Shown in pieces: positions 22,920-36,113 of a stretch of DNA of 64,000 nt. The stretch comes from Dallia pectoralis. Taxonomy: Eukaryota; Chordata; Actinopteri; Esociformes; Umbridae. How positions within the stretch are numbered: position 1 is the first letter of the stretch; the number at the start of each line of letters is the position of its first letter. A program made the position numbers and the translations under genes. Location: the NCBI GenBank assembly GCA_029465975.1, contig CM055754.1, positions 2,144,616 to 2,208,615 of the forward strand, read 5' to 3'. The notes beneath the pieces were generated by a model. It did no database searches. It saw nothing but the letters and a program-made list of their open reading frames with translations, and was not told the origin of the DNA.

Positions 22920-23778
22920 TGTCCATGTGAGTGTGTGGGAGAGATACAGAGAAAAAGAGAGGGGGGAGGGTTTGGGGAGAAAAACACGTGCAAGAGCTCC
23001 GCCCCGACTGACCAGATCATTAAAAGAGGAGAAGACGGACTGATCCATTGCAAGATGCCACCTCGGAGCAAAACCAGGCCTTCATCAATCTCACACAGCC
23101 AGTTCTAAGCACCTGTGGTTTGGGTCTGATCTACTGAACCTTTTTCCCATATTCCTCCCGTACAGAAGAGCATGGCGTAGCCCCGCCTCACCGACCCCGC
23201 CTCACCGACCCCCCCCTGTCCTAACCCCCTCTGCCTCACCCTGAAACAGAAAGTATAAGCGACGCCTCAACACTCAATAATTGTGACCGGACAAGTTCCA
23301 GAGACCTTCTCACGACACGTCAGAATTCTCAACCGTCAAAATGTAACAGAAAAAAGCACATATGATGCATAATAAACATCACATAAGATTCTGAAAAAGG
23401 CAACTTCAACCCTGTTACACACGTCTCCAGAAAATGTATTTCTGGTCTACTGCGTTCGTCGCAATACAGAAGCATTCAGGCCGTACGGAAATCGGCTTTT
23501 CGGCGTCTCATTCGCCGGAATGTGCTCGACGGAAAAGTGTTATTAAACTTTCCAGCCGAAAGGGGACTTGGACTGTGGCCCTCTGTGAAAACGGAGCGCG
23601 CGTGAATACATTATGCTAACGAGGCCGGCTAACGAGGGCCAGCTAACGAGCTATCACCGCTGATAGGCACGCAGACTGATGAGAGGAAATGTGAGTGTGA
23701 TTAATGTGGGCTTATTGAGCAGCGCACAGCGGTCCCTAGAGCCGGTTGACCCAGTCGTCTAGCATCACACTCAAAGGT
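22920..23778. other. No gene recognised
   Basis: Single-copy-looking DNA with a short duplicated CCCCGCCTCACCGACCC block near 23181-23211. No supportable gene. Confidence 0.4.
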
Positions 23779-24052
23779 CTGTGTGTGTATGCGTGTGTGT
23801 GTGTGTGTATGTGTGTCTGTTTCCCTCGGCCAAGGCACGCCATTCTCGACACTTTATAGTAAATTACCAACAGACCTGCCCAGGACACACACACACACAG
23901 ACACACACACAGACACACACACACACAGACACACACACACACACACACAGACACACACACAGACATACACAGACACACACAGACACAGACACACACACAG
24001 ACACACACAGACGCACACAGACGCGCACAGACACATACACACACACACACAG
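23779..24052. repeat. GT run and a CA/CAGA compound microsatellite
   Basis: GT-rich at 23779-23819; CACACAGACACA-type repeats at 23885-24052. Frames of 77-168 codons on both strands are artefacts. Confidence 0.93.
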
Positions 24053-24292
24053 ATTGGGCCTGCATAAATCAAAAGGCAAAGTGCAAATGAGAACCATTCT
24101 GGCACAACGGTCAGGTCTTTTTTATTTGATACACGCATTAGACACTGGGTGGGTTCAAACACAATCGCATACGGAAACGCCAACAACCAGGCAGACAGAA
24201 AGACTGGGCCAGAAGATTGTGGCTGTCTGTGATACAGTCTACAAAACTAGCAGACTGTTTCCGAGCTATGGCCGCTTAATTCCCTGAGAGGC

Positions 24293-24725
24293 TGTGTGTG
24301 TGTGTGTGTGTGTGTGTGCGTGCGCACGTGCGTGGGTGCGTGTTGGGCGGGAGGGGGATTGGGTTGTTTATGTTTGTATGCGCACTAGCGGTTCCTCACC
24401 CTCAACCGTTTAGAATAAAGGAGAAAGAGAAGGTTGTAGAGGAAGAGAGGGATAGAAAGGGAGAGGAAGAGGAAGAGAGGGAGGAAGAGGGGGAGAGGGA
24501 TATAGAGGATAAGATGGAGAGAAAGGGAGAGAGAGAGAGGAAGAGAGAGAGAGAGGGTTGATGAGATTAGTGCTGAGCTGATCAGGACAGCCCACAGGGC
24601 CTCATACCTGTACAGCCCCCCTCCCCAATCACCCTCTCTCCATCCCTCCTTCCCTCCTCTCTCCTTCCCTCCTCTCTCCTTCCCTCCTCTCTCCTTCCCT
24701 CCTCTCTCCTTCCCTCCTCTCTCTT
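24293..24725. repeat. GT, GA and CT tracts including a 15-bp CT-rich array
   Basis: GT at about 24293-24319, a purine tract at 24415-24557, and a pyrimidine array at about 24634-24722 with unit CTCCTTCCCTCCTCT repeated about five times. The purine and pyrimidine tracts lie close together and are complementary in composition. The 191-codon minus frame here is compositional. Confidence 0.88.
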
Positions 24726-24885
24726 TCTGAGTGTTTACTTTGGACCAGTCTGACCACCAACTGGTTGCAATTGACCCTCTGCAGGGACGAGTTAGAGAGA
24801 GAGAGAGCGAACATGAGACTTTCTCTTCTGGGAAAGAGTGAGGAAAGCCACACACAGACACCCACTGCCTTTTCCCTCCCTCCCT

Positions 24886-24888
<3 letters not shown>

Positions 24889-24926
<38 letters not shown>

Positions 24927-25326
24927 TCAATACAAACAAACACGATTTGTACACAAGCACGCCAACTTAAAACACCAAAGCGGATATAAGTAAGAACAGG
25001 GAAAAACGACAAAACGACGAATCGCCACATCCTATTAGGACTTGGAAACGAGTGTACGTGCCTCGTCAAACCACATCAGTTTGTATGACACCCTGAAAGA
25101 ACCCCGAGACTGTGATGCTAACCTGGGAGGAAGCGTTGTGGTGATGGAACGAGGTCAGAAACAGTGACTTCAGTCTTCTGCTAACAGAGCTCAGAACCAA
25201 AGTCTTCACAACATAGACCACCTGCCACAGGTGCTAGAACTCACTGCCACAGCAGTCCTGGTAACAGTCACAGCCGGGTTGTGTGTGTGTGTGTGTGTGT
25301 GTGTTTGTGTGTGTGTGTGAGAGAGA
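24889..25326. repeat. CA and GT microsatellites flanking unique sequence
   Basis: CA runs at about 24889-24926 and a GT run at about 25279-25319. The ~350 bp between them holds no recognisable gene. Confidence 0.85.
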
Positions 25327-25386
25327 GTGGGTAGTTGAGTTGATTGCTACTCCAGGCCAGGTGCTCCAGCAAATAGAAAAGACTGA

Positions 25387-26270
25387 CACACAGTCAACAC
25401 TACTACACACGACCTGAACACACAGTCAACACTACTACACACAACCTGAACACACAGTCAACACTACTACACACGACCTGAACACACAGTCAACACTACT
25501 ACACACGACCTCAACACACAGTCAACACTACTACACACAACCTGAACACACAGTCAACACTACTACACACAACCTGAACACACAGTCAACACTACTACAC
25601 ACAACCTGAACACACAATCAACACTACTACACACAACCTGAACACACAGTCAACACTACTACACACGACCTGAACACACAGTCAACACTACTACACACGA
25701 CCTGAACACACAGTCAACACTACTACACACGACCTGAACACACAGTCAACACTACTACACACAACCTGAACACACAGTCAACACTACTACACACAACCTG
25801 AACACACAGTCAACACTACTACACACGACCTGAACACACAGTCAACACTACTACACACGACCTGAACACACAGTCAACACTACTACGCACGACCTGAACA
25901 CACAGTCAACACTACTACACACGACCTGAACACACAGTCAACACCTGAACACACAGTCAACACTACACACGACCTGAACACACAGTCAACACTACTACAC
26001 ACGACCTGAACACACAGTCAACACTACTACGCACGACCTGAACACACAGTCAACACTACTACGCACGACCTGAACACACAGTCAACACTACTACACACGA
26101 CCTGAACACACAGTCAACACTACTACACACGACCTGAACACACAGTCAACACTACTACGCACGACCTGAACACACAGTCAACACTACTACACACGACCTG
26201 AACACACAGTCAACATTACACACGACCTGAACACACAGTCAACATTACACACAACCTGAACACAAGACAC
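25387..26270. repeat. 32-bp minisatellite, about 27 copies
   Basis: The unit contains CACACAGTCAACACTACTAC then ACACGACCTGAA. A recurrent G/A variant (ACACGACC or ACACAACC) and a CGCACG variant mark subsets of units. Truncated units occur at about 25940-25970 and near the 3' end (26205-26265), where the array decays. Confidence 0.96.
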
Positions 26271-26399
26271 ACAACCTTTAGGCTGTTTCTTCGGAAACTG
26301 GATCCATTTAACTTGATTTATCACCAACCCCTGACGCACAACCATCCAGCTTGTCCACCTCCGTACTGTCTGCCTGTCTGACAGGATGATGCAGTGGCC

Positions 26400-26507
26400 T
26401 TGCATGGTGGACGCGGTCGTCAGTGTGTGAATGAGTGAATGAATGGGTGAATGTAAGGCAGGATCTGTAAAGTGCTTTGGATAAAAGCTATATAAAAGTG
26501 AAAGAGG
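26400..26507. mobile_element. Dispersed fish repeat fragment (non-coding)
   Basis: A GTGAATGAATGGGTGAATGT block followed by TGTAAAGTGCTTTGGATAAA and a TATATAAA end. I recall this order from a very common teleost dispersed repeat. Class unknown; no coding capacity. Confidence 0.4.
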
Positions 26508-26767
26508 ATGATGCAGGTGAGAGAAGATGATGGACAGAGTGGATGATAAAGAGGAGAGAGATAGGATGATGAAGCAGTGACAGACGGGTCGTTTGGTCCT
26601 GGCTCCAGACCCAGTTGACTAAATAAACTCCCATAATCTTAACAAACTGCCCCATGTGAGAAGTACAGCACTGATTCTGGGCACCACTTCCCAGGGAATG
26701 GAAATCATTTTTGGTCTAAAACATACAATAGTGTGGGGGAGGGGGGAGTCCTGGCGGTGCCCATCTT

Positions 26768-26804
<37 letters not shown>

Positions 26805-26981
26805 CAGTCCTGGCCTGTATATAGTGGTAGTGGTGTTCCACTAAACTGGGCCCTGCCTTTGATACATCACTAACGATGTCAACCCTCAATCTGCCTCATG
26901 ATGAAGAACGCCCCGGGAAATGTAAATGAGGAACCTCGTCTGGCTAAACCCAATGATTGCTGGTACCCCTATAAGTGAATC

Positions 26982-27014
<33 letters not shown>

Positions 27015-27469
27015 GTTAGCACGGCTGCTTAGACCGGCAGAGTAAGGCCAACTTCAATATTACCACGACTGCCAAAGCTCTGTCACCCAACGACTACAAA
27101 TGGCAGGACGGGGCAAATTGACCTTTGACCCCTGGGCCGTCATTACTCGACATGGTCATACAATATGCTCAGACATAAACGACTGAATTACATTATTAGC
27201 GGATGTGAGAATGTGTGGTCAGTTGGTCTGGTGAGGTCCAGGTCAGATCTGTCACATGGACGGTAACCACTGGACCAGTTCCTCCGCTCTGTTTACCTGA
27301 TGTTCAATGAGACGGACGGACGGACAGACAAGAAAAAAGCAGGTGAGAAATCCAGATGTCAAGTGAACTCTTCCTCTGTGTGAGAAAGAGGTGAAGCCCT
27401 CCAGTAGACAGGGAGCGTTTACCAGAGACAGGAAACAGACCGCAGGTTTACTCCCCTGACCACAGACAG
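26508..27469. other. No gene; CA and GT microsatellites
   Basis: (CA)n at about 26769-26801 and (GT)n at about 26983-27014, otherwise single-copy-looking sequence. Confidence 0.45.
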
Positions 27470-27590
27470 GCTCACAGACAGAGACAGACACACAGACAGA
27501 CACACAGACAGAGACATAGACAGACACACAGACAGAGACATAGATAGACACACAGACAGAGACATAGACAAACACACAGACACACACACA
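27470..27590. repeat. ACAGACAGAGACATAG-type short tandem repeat
   Basis: Irregular repeats of ACACAGACAGAGACATAGAC, about five to six copies. Frames across it are artefacts. Confidence 0.88.
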
Positions 27591-27954
27591 GGTCCTCAGA
27601 CAGGCTCATGGGCAGGTGGCTACAGAGAACAGGTAAGTGACTCCTCACACACACACGTCAAACCCTAAACACATGTAACAGTGTAATGACAGATTAGGAA
27701 CATTCCCCACGACTTTATAAAGTGAAAGTGCACTACTGCGCATATCTTATTGTTCAGAGAGAGTGAGACGACCGAGGAAGAATGTCATGAAAGCACTAGA
27801 CGGGAGGAAAGTCAACCTGACCACACATGATCGAACTGGTTGACAGCTGGTATTCCGCAGTCACAAAGGAACGCTTTATTTATTTTGGAGAATGACTCAA
27901 ATTCGGTTAGGCAACACGGTTTGGAATCCCGTGGCTCTAGAGTCGGCTCGTACT

Positions 27955-28335
27955 GATCAGAACCAGAATCAGGTTTATTTTGCCACGTCTGTTTACACAC
28001 ACGTGGATTTTTTGTTCTGGACCCAGGCCACAACATTTAATACACACATTTAGGAACGGATACGAAGACTGCAAACAGAGCGACACATGAATAGTTTGAC
28101 AAGAGGAACACAGCATATTTGGCACAAGTAATGGGTAAATATAGAATGCATATGCAATGTATAATGCAAAAGAAGCAATGTCTATGTTCTAGTTCCAGAT
28201 GTCCATAGGTGTTTGCAAATGACCCCATAGTGAACATATGTATATGTAAATAGTGCAAAAAGAGCAATATCTAGTTGTATATGTAAATAGTGCAAAAAGA
28301 GCAATATCTAGTTGTATATGTAAATAGTGCAAACG
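27955..28335. mobile_element. Dispersed fish repeat fragment with a 37-bp internal triplication
   Basis: Starts with AGAATCAGGTTTATTTTGCC and GTTTACACACACG, resembling a widespread teleost dispersed repeat (AATCAG-TTTATT-GCCA then GTTTACACATAC). At 28240-28335 a 37-bp unit beginning GTATATGTAAATAGTGCAAA occurs about 2.6 times. No coding capacity; class not determined. Confidence 0.45.
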
Positions 28336-28475
28336 GAGAGCAATCACTGGGCAGCTCTGAGGAAAGCCACAGGCTAGCTGGCTGCTGCATGCGGGGTGAG
28401 CCAAGACAAGTTGATCAGTGGAGGGGGGTAACAAATGTATTATTATATTACATGTGGCTCAAATGTTCTGCCCTT

Positions 28476-30548
28476 GTCCTGTTAGAGCATTTAATCTATT
28501 AACTGAGTCAGATGTCCTGTTAGAGCATTTAATCTATTAACTGAGTCAGAGGTCCTGTTAGAGCATTTAATCTATTAACTGAGTCAGATGTCCTGTTAGA
28601 GCATTTAATCTATTAACTGAGTCAGATGTCCTGTTAGAGCATTTCATCTATTAACTGAGTCAGATGTCCTGTTAGAGCATTTCATCTATTTAGAGCATTT
28701 AATCTATTAACTGAGTCAGAGGTCCTGTTAGAGCATTTCATCTATTAACTGAGTCAGATGTCCTGTTAGAGCATTTCATCTATTAACTGAGTCAGATGTC
28801 CTGTTAGAGCATTTCATCTATTATTAACTGAGCATTTCATCTATTAACAGATGTCCTGTTAGAGCATTTCATCTATTAACTGAGTCAGAGGTCCTGTTAG
28901 AGCATTTAATCTATTAACTGAGTCAGAGGTCCTGTTAGAGCATTTCATCTATTAACTGAGTCAGATGTCCTGTTAGAGCATTTAATCTATTAACTGAGTC
29001 AGATGTCCTGTTAGAGCATTTAATCTATTAACTGAGTCAGATGTCCTGTTAGAGCATTTCATCTATTAACTGAGTCAGATGTCCTGTTAGAGCATTTCAT
29101 CTATTAACTGAGTCAGATGTCCTGTTAGAGCATTTCATCTATTAACTGAGTCAGATGTCCAGAGGTCCTGTTAGAGCATTTAATCTATTAACTGAGTCAG
29201 AGGTCCTGTTAGAGCATTTCATCTATTAACTGTTGAGCATTTCATCTATTAACAGATGTCCTGTTAGAGCATTTCATCTATTAACTGAGTCAGATGTCCT
29301 GTTAGAGCATTTCATCTATTAACTGAGTCAGATGTCCTGTTAGAGCATTTCATCTATTAACTGAGTCAGATGTCCTGTTAGAGCATTTCATCTATTAACT
29401 GAGTCAGATGTCCTGTTAGAGCATTTCATCTATTAACTGAGTCAGATGTCCTGTTAGAGCATTTCATCTATTAACTGAGTCAGATGTCCTGTTAGAGCAT
29501 TTAATCTATTAACTGAGTCAGATGTCCTGTTAGAGCATTTAATCTATTAACTGAGTCAGATGTCCTGTTAGAGCATTTAATCTATTAACTGAGTCAGATG
29601 TCCTGTTAGAGCATTTCATCTATTAACTGAGTCAGATGTCCTGTTAGAGCATTTCATCTATTAACTGAGTCAGATGTCCTGTTAGAGCATTTAATCTATT
29701 AACTGAGTCAGATGTCCTGTTAGAGCATTTCATCTATTAACTGAGTCAGATGTCCTGTTAGAGCATTTCATCTATTAACTGAGTCAGATGTCCTGTTAGA
29801 GCATTTAATCTATTAACTGAGTCAGAGGTCCTGTTAGAGCATTTCATCTATTAACTGAGTCAGATGTCCTGTTAGAGCATTTCATCTATTAACTGAGTCA
29901 GATGTCCTGTTAGAGCATTTCATCTATTAACTGAGTCAGATGTCCTGTTAGAGCATTTCATCTATTAACTGAGTCAGATGTCCTGTTAGAGCATTTCATC
30001 TATTAACTGAGTCAGAGGTCCTGTTAGAGCATTTAATCTATTAACTGAGTCAGAGGTCCTGTTAGAGCATTTCATCTATTAACTGAGTCAGATGTCCTGT
30101 TAGAGCATTTAATCTATTAACTGAGTCAGATGTCCTGTTAGAGCATTTAATCTATTAACTGAGTCAGAGGTCCTGTTAGAGCATTTCATCTATTAACTGA
30201 GTCAGATGTCCTGTTAGAGCATTTAATCTATTAACTGAGTCAGATGTCCTGTTAGAGCATTTCATCTATTAACTGAGTCAGAGGTCCTGTTAGAGCATTT
30301 CATCTATTAACTGAGTCAGATGTCCTGTTAGAGCATTTAATCTATTAACTGAGTCAGATGTCCTGTTAGAGCATTTCATCTATTAACTGAGTCAGATGTC
30401 CTGTTAGAGCATTTCATCTATTAACTGAGTCAGATGTCCTGTTAGAGCATTTCATCTATTAACTGAGTCAGAGGTCCTGTTAGAGCATTTCATCTATTAA
30501 CTGAGTCAGAGGTCCTGTTAGAGCATTTCATCTATTAACTGAGTCAGA
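28476..30548. repeat. 38-bp minisatellite, about 54 copies, AP-1-like motif per unit
   Basis: The unit reads GTCCTGTTAGAGCATTT, then A or C, ATCTATTAACTGAGTCAGA, and T or G. Two positions vary (TTTAATC/TTTCATC and GATGTCC/GAGGTCC), giving mixed unit types. Shortened units occur near 28690, 28826, 29160 and 29231; those at 28826 and 29231 are similar, suggesting a ~405-bp segment was duplicated. TGAGTCA, the canonical AP-1 heptamer, is present in nearly every unit. Confidence 0.97.
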
Positions 30549-30727
30549 ATCAGGACAAGACAGGTGGGAGAATTGAGTCCATATTTCATCATGCACACGT
30601 TCCAACAGTGAATGAATACGGGCAGCCAAAAACCAATGGAACAGAAACTACATCCAAAAGTAATTGTTCAGCACTGCTACTCATGGCTGCCAATGCCCCC
30701 ACCCCAAATCCACCCCCCCACCCCCCC

Positions 30728-30729
<2 letters not shown>

Positions 30730-30792
<63 letters not shown>
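30730..30792. repeat. CA microsatellite next to C-rich sequence
   Basis: A perfect (CA)n run of about 60 bp preceded by CCACCCCCCCACCCCCCC. Overlapping His/Thr and Cys/Val frames are artefacts. Confidence 0.95.
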
Positions 30793-30794
<2 letters not shown>

Positions 30795-31230
30795 CTGCTC
30801 CAAGAACTCAGCACACTATGGAGCCTGCTAAAGCACTGCACTCCACACAGATATTTCATCACAAGTCAGCACTAAGCACCAGAGGTCAAAGTGATGATGA
30901 CAGAAGAGAAGCTAAAAAAGGCTGTCATTGCACCTCTGTCAGCTCCTAAAGGATTTAAAAGTCTAAATCCAAATGCAGGCATCAGATTAAGTATTTCTCT
31001 GGAGGGGCAATTGTTCTTTATTCTGAAGCCACTGACGGGTGAATGACAGATATCGCTCTCTTTCTCTCCCTCAGTCTCTCTCTACCTCCCTCATTCCTTC
31101 TCTCTCCCTCATTCCTTCTCTCTCCCTCTCTCTCCCTCACAGTCTCTCTCGTCCTCTGTTGTAATTTGTAGCAGGCAGTAAGGGCTGCTAGAGACTTGCG
31201 TTTTATCTAGACAGGAAATCATATCAAAGT
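30793..31230. other. No gene; CT-rich patch
   Basis: CTCTCCCTCATTCCTT-type repeats at about 31057-31150. Nothing else supportable. Confidence 0.45.
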
Positions 31231-31340
31231 GGCTGCGTCTCAAATGCCCACCTGTTCCCTGTATAGTGCACTACTTCTGACCTTAGCCCATAGGGTTTCC
31301 ATCAAAAGTAGTGCACTCAGGGAATAGGAGGCCATTTTAG
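31231..31340. mobile_element. Palindromic MITE-like dispersed repeat, copy 1
   Basis: Left half GGCTGCGTCTCAAATGCCCA...TATAGTGCACTACTTCTGA pairs imperfectly with right half TCAAAAGTAGTGCACTCAGG...AGGCCATTTTA. I recognise this palindromic arrangement (a CAAATGGCACCCTATTCCCT-type end, GTAGTGCACTA, and the mirror image) as a frequent dispersed repeat of salmonid-type genomes. No coding capacity. Confidence 0.7.
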
Positions 31341-32197
31341 ACTCGAGTCGCGGGTAGAGAAGTCCTGTTTAAATATAGCCATAATTAGTACAATCATTTC
31401 TTGCTGTCGTTCCACCTCCCAGTCCTCCAACTCCTTCTCCTCGGATGTCATTTTTTTTCTTCGTCCGAAACATTTTTTCTCCCCAGCATTTCCTCTTCTC
31501 GTATCCAGTTAATCCTGGCTCGTAGTGTGGGCTCAGACTGAGTGTACAGTAGGTCTGTGTGTGTGTGTGCGCGTGTGTGTGTGCGTGTGTGTTTAGGCGG
31601 CGGGAGCAAGCGGTGTGGGCTGGGGGCTGACAGTTGCATGACAAGGAATGTTTCCCTTTGTAAGAGCTTACTTCCTCCTGGTGCAGTTTTAGCCTAATTG
31701 AAACATTTCCTATTGAGCTCAATCAAGAGGGCAATTACCTAATTATTCGCTTATGCCTAACTCAGCTCCATAAGAAATGGAGGGCGGGGTGGGGGGCTGA
31801 GAAGCAGAAAGAGAGAGGAGAAATCAGCAGGAAGGAAAAGGCGACAACTAAAATAATATAAATAGATATATGTATATATATATAATAAATGCAGTAAATA
31901 ACAGACAGTAAATAACATACAGTACATAGCATACAGTAGCTAGTAGTTTTTTAACAACGGCAAGCAGATTCTAACGCATTTTATTTATTCAGCTTAACAT
32001 TTGAATCAGGGGTCGCTGACCAATGATCAAACAGAGTGACAAGCAGTCGGAACGACAGGTAAAGAAAGTAGTGCAACATATATATACCTGATTAATTAGC
32101 TAACGAGGACCTGGAGTGTGTGAGATAGATGACATAGATGAATGAGTCAGGGGATGGGTTTGTGAACGCAAAGAAAACCGGGAAACACGTGAGGTAG
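31341..32197. other. No gene recognised
   Basis: Single-copy-looking sequence with a GT/GC run at about 31556-31590 and short AT-rich runs. No supportable gene. Confidence 0.4.
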
Positions 32198-33058
32198 GTC
32201 TGTGAGGTGTGTCTGTGTGTGTGTCTGTGTGGTGTGTCTGTGTGTGTGTCTGTGTGGTGTGTCTGTGTGGTGTGTCTGTGTGGTGTGTCTATGTGTCTGT
32301 GTGTCTGTGTGGTGTGTCTGTGTGTCTGTGTGGTGTGTGTCTGTGTGGTGTGTGTCTGTGTGGTGTGTCTGTGAGGTGTGTCTGTGTGGTGTGTCTATGT
32401 GTCTGTGTGTCTGTGAGGTGTGTCTGTGTGTCTGTGTGGTGTGTCTGTGTGGTGTGTCTGTGAGGTGTGTCTGTGAGGTGTGTCTGTGTGTGTGTCTGTG
32501 TGGTGTGTCTGTGTGGTGTGTCTATGTGTCTGTGTGTCTGTGTGGTGTGTCTGTGTGTCTGTGTGTCTGTGTGGTGTGTGTCTGTGTGGTGTGTCTGTGA
32601 GGTGTGTCTGTGAGGTGTGTCTGTGAGGTGTGTCTGTGTGGTGTGTCTATGTGTCTGTGTGTCTGTGTGGTGTGTCTGTGAGGTGTGCCTGTGTGTCGGT
32701 GTGATGTGTCTGTGAGGTGTGTCTGTGTGGTGTGTCTGTGTGGTGTGTCTATGTGTCTGTGTGTCTGTGTGGTGTGTCTGTGTGTCTGTGTGGTGTGTCT
32801 GTGTGTTGTGTCTGTGAGGTGTGTCTGTGAGGTGTGTCTGTGAGGTGTGTCTGTGTGGTGTGTCTATGTGTCTGTGTGTCTGTGTGGTGTGTCTGTGAGG
32901 TGTGCCTGTGTGGTGTGTCTGTGTGTCTGTGTGTCTGTGTGTTTGTGTGGTGTGTCTGTGAGGTGTGTCTGTGTGGTGTGTCTGTGTTGTGTGTCTGTGT
33001 GTCTGTGTGGTGTGTCTGTGTGTCTGTGTTGTGTGTCTGTGTGTCTGTGAGGTGTGTC
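32198..33058. repeat. GTCTGTG(A/T)GGTGT-type minisatellite, about 860 bp
   Basis: Compound array of GTCTGTGTG, GTCTGTGAGGTGT, GTCTGTGTGGTGT and GTCTATGTGTCTG blocks without one fixed period. The 280-codon His/Thr-rich minus frame and Cys/Val plus frames are artefacts. The plus strand has no C outside the TCTG or TCTA context. Confidence 0.95.
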
Positions 33059-33640
33059 CGTACACCCAGGTGCGTTGGACCGTGACAACTTCGAACACTT
33101 TTCCTCCATTTGTTTGTGATATTTCAAACACACTCTGGCCCTCGGTTCACACTTTCAAACATAATAAACACATTTGAAAGTGGAGCGTATATTTAAAGGC
33201 GGGCCTTTAAATCATCCAGCTTGAGTTGTGCAAAAAACACCTCTCAGCTCTGAACAGAATATTCCAGTGGAGCTTTTCAATGAGAGCTTGAGTCAGGTCT
33301 TCGTCGCCGTAGCAATATATATTTCCTGAGGTGAACTCTATTCCCTGTCTCTCGTCTCTCGGCCCCAACCCCACCCCCACCCCCACCTCCGCCTCTCTCT
33401 CTCTCTCTACACGGCTTTGACACGTGTTGGCCGGTGAGCTCTTAAATCAATCATTTAAATATATGGATAAATCAGCGAGCTGTCGCGGTTTAAGCACACA
33501 TGCCGTAGCTTAATTCACCCGAGCCGGCCAGCGCAGCGGCCATATTTCAGCCAACATGTGCACCACTGTTGTCTAAACATGCGCTGTGACGCAGGGCCAC
33601 ATCGGAGGTTCCTGGCTGGAGGTCATGGAAAGCACTTACA
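33059..33640. other. No gene recognised
   Basis: Includes a C-rich CCCCAACCCCACCCCCACCC stretch near 33363 followed by a short CT run. No supportable gene. Confidence 0.4.
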
Positions 33641-33685
33641 GTGTGTGTGTGTGTGTGTGTGTGTGTTTGTGTGTGTTAGTGTGTG

Positions 33686-33720
<35 letters not shown>

Positions 33721-33808
33721 GTTTGTGTGTGTTTGTTTGTGTGTTTGTGTGTGTGTAAGGGAGAGCGCATTAACAGTACATGCAGATGGAAATACACATT
33801 GGTTTGCA

Positions 33809-33858
<50 letters not shown>

Positions 33859-34143
33859 CAGGGTCACAGGCCCGGTTTTGAGGTCATGGAAATCAGTTAT
33901 AATGCTGCCTTTCACCAGGGAAACAGAGGAGCAGGGGTGTCACACACACACACACACACACACTCACACACACACACATACAGACAAACACAGACACAAA
34001 CTGGTCTTTATGGTCCGTCGAGGAATGAAAAATGGAGACTCGCTCTGGTCTCACAGGCTGGGTGGGCTCGGCTGGTCAGCTGGACTCGGCTGGCCAGAAC
34101 ATCAGGGAGTTCTGCTAAAGCGCTAAACACACACACACACACA
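33641..34143. repeat. Cluster of GT and CA microsatellites
   Basis: GT-rich at 33641-33757, CA at about 33811-33862, 33941-33979 and 34126-34143, with unique sequence between. Long Cys/Val and His/Thr frames are artefacts. Confidence 0.92.
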
Positions 34144-36113
34144 CGTCCACGGAACCATAATAATTCACATCAAAGAAAACAGTACTGTCCATGTGGCCAT
34201 GGAGGCTAAAGCAGCATCCCGGTAGAAATCTTTACATTCTGGAACAATCTCACATATTCATCAAATAGCCGGCAAAATCTTGTCACACCGAAATCTGCAA
34301 TTGGTGTTCTCACAACACACCAGCTGTCCAGACTCCTCCCTAGTTTGAGATTTCCGGATGTATTTAGGCTCTTCCAGAAGATAACAAGTTGCTCAGGTAG
34401 AAGTCACATCGTAGCATCTGACATACTAGATAAGATCCAACAAACATATCAGACACGCAAAACAGCCGTGTCTAAATGGCAAATTAAGTCAGAAAAACTA
34501 ATGGGAACTAAGACACGGATGGCGAGAACTAAAGATATTATAACCGCACATGTTTTAGCCACAACTCATTTCATACGACATGCCAGATATGGGTCAGAGA
34601 CCACGGTGTTGTAGCAAGTTGTAAATTGTGGACAAAAACACAAAACCCACGAAAAACTATCAAAACTCCTCCGGCCCAGCGTTCCAGTTCCCACCATGGA
34701 TAATCCCAAACCTGTCTTCCACGCAGATTCTTACCAGGACGGAATCTGGTAAGAGTGCATTTTCTTTCTGTTGAATGATTTCGCATGTATGCTAATTCCT
34801 TGGGTGGGAGCTGACTCGCTAATGAGGAAAAAAGACATAAGACAAATAAACACACGTGAAAATCACACAGGACGTTTAACCGAGAGTACCTTGGTTTTTT
34901 TCCTCATTTTTCCTGACAGTATTGTTCTCATACAAACTGAAACGAACAAACATTCCTGGAAAAAAAGCGAAAAACCGTGGCAGAGGCACTCAAACGAGCG
35001 TTCCCGTTTCCCTTTGGCTCTGGTTCGTTTGAGAGGACGCGCTAGACGAAGCAGTGGAGTGACGGCCCCGTCTGCAGTCTGTCAGTTGTTTTCTTATAAC
35101 ATACTCTGTGTACCATCTCGGATTGCATAAGGACAATGGAGCCAAACAGGTGTGCACCGAATTCCACGTCCCATTTAGTTCTGATGGCATCTTTTAAGGT
35201 TGGGTTGACATGATGGAATGCATCGTAGACGGGCCACACGTTAGTAGAAGATAAGGGAACTTCTTGAAGCCTAAGTGAATCACGTCAGGTACGGCATGTT
35301 CAAATCCAGGAGGACCAATCTACTGCACTCATATGATGTTCTTCAAAAAAGTGGGATTCGTTGTGGCATTTCGGCCATTCCTTCTACATCTCCAATCCCA
35401 GCAGTTCATTATGGGTTGAGATCTCTGAGCCAGGCTGGCTCCTCTGGCAGCTCTATAACACATTCCAAATGTGAAGACAACAAATGACAACTAAACTTTG
35501 AGATAACTTTAGCATTGGATAGCTTAAAGTAGAGAAAGGGAGAGAAAATAGAAACAGAGGCACAGAGACAGAGAGGTTGGTGAGAAAATCCAGGTGGTCC
35601 ATGCTTCCAAAACTGTGGTATTCTGGGTAGAGCAATTTGTGTGTGTGTGTGTTGTTTTCGGAATAGTAGGTCGGTGGAGAACCTGAGACCACCTAAATGT
35701 GATCACTAGGACTCAGGTCTGATTGGGGAGCCGACCGCATGTGATTAAATATAATTACAAAAAACTTTTCCAAATGCCTTGGCAGAAAAAAACAGGAAGG
35801 ACGTATTTTCAACATATTCCCCTCATCTGACGGAGAGCGGGAGAGACAACGCGTGAGTGTGTGTTTATGTGTCCTTCCCGTTTGTGTGGGGGCGTCTGCG
35901 TCTGCGCGTGTGTGTGTGAAATAGAGTGAGTTCAGTTCCTTCTTGCTGCTTGCTTTTGTTTCTTCTAAACGAGTCTGGTTGATGGATGCAGAGGAGAAGC
36001 AAGCAGGTAAAGTTGCCCAACCCTCAGCCAGGCCAGTGGGGTTCAGGCAGTCATGATTGATGTCTGAGTCTGAAGGCTTAAGTCAACACGCCATGAGCAC
36101 GTCTAGGCAGAGC

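Noticed and set aside
28476..30548. CRISPR-like array of regularly spaced 38-bp direct repeats
   Set aside because: There are no unique spacers; units abut directly, and the genome is clearly vertebrate.
32289..33131. 280-codon His/Thr/Asp-rich ORF, superficially like a metal-binding protein
   Set aside because: Derived wholly from a GTCTGTG-type repeat.
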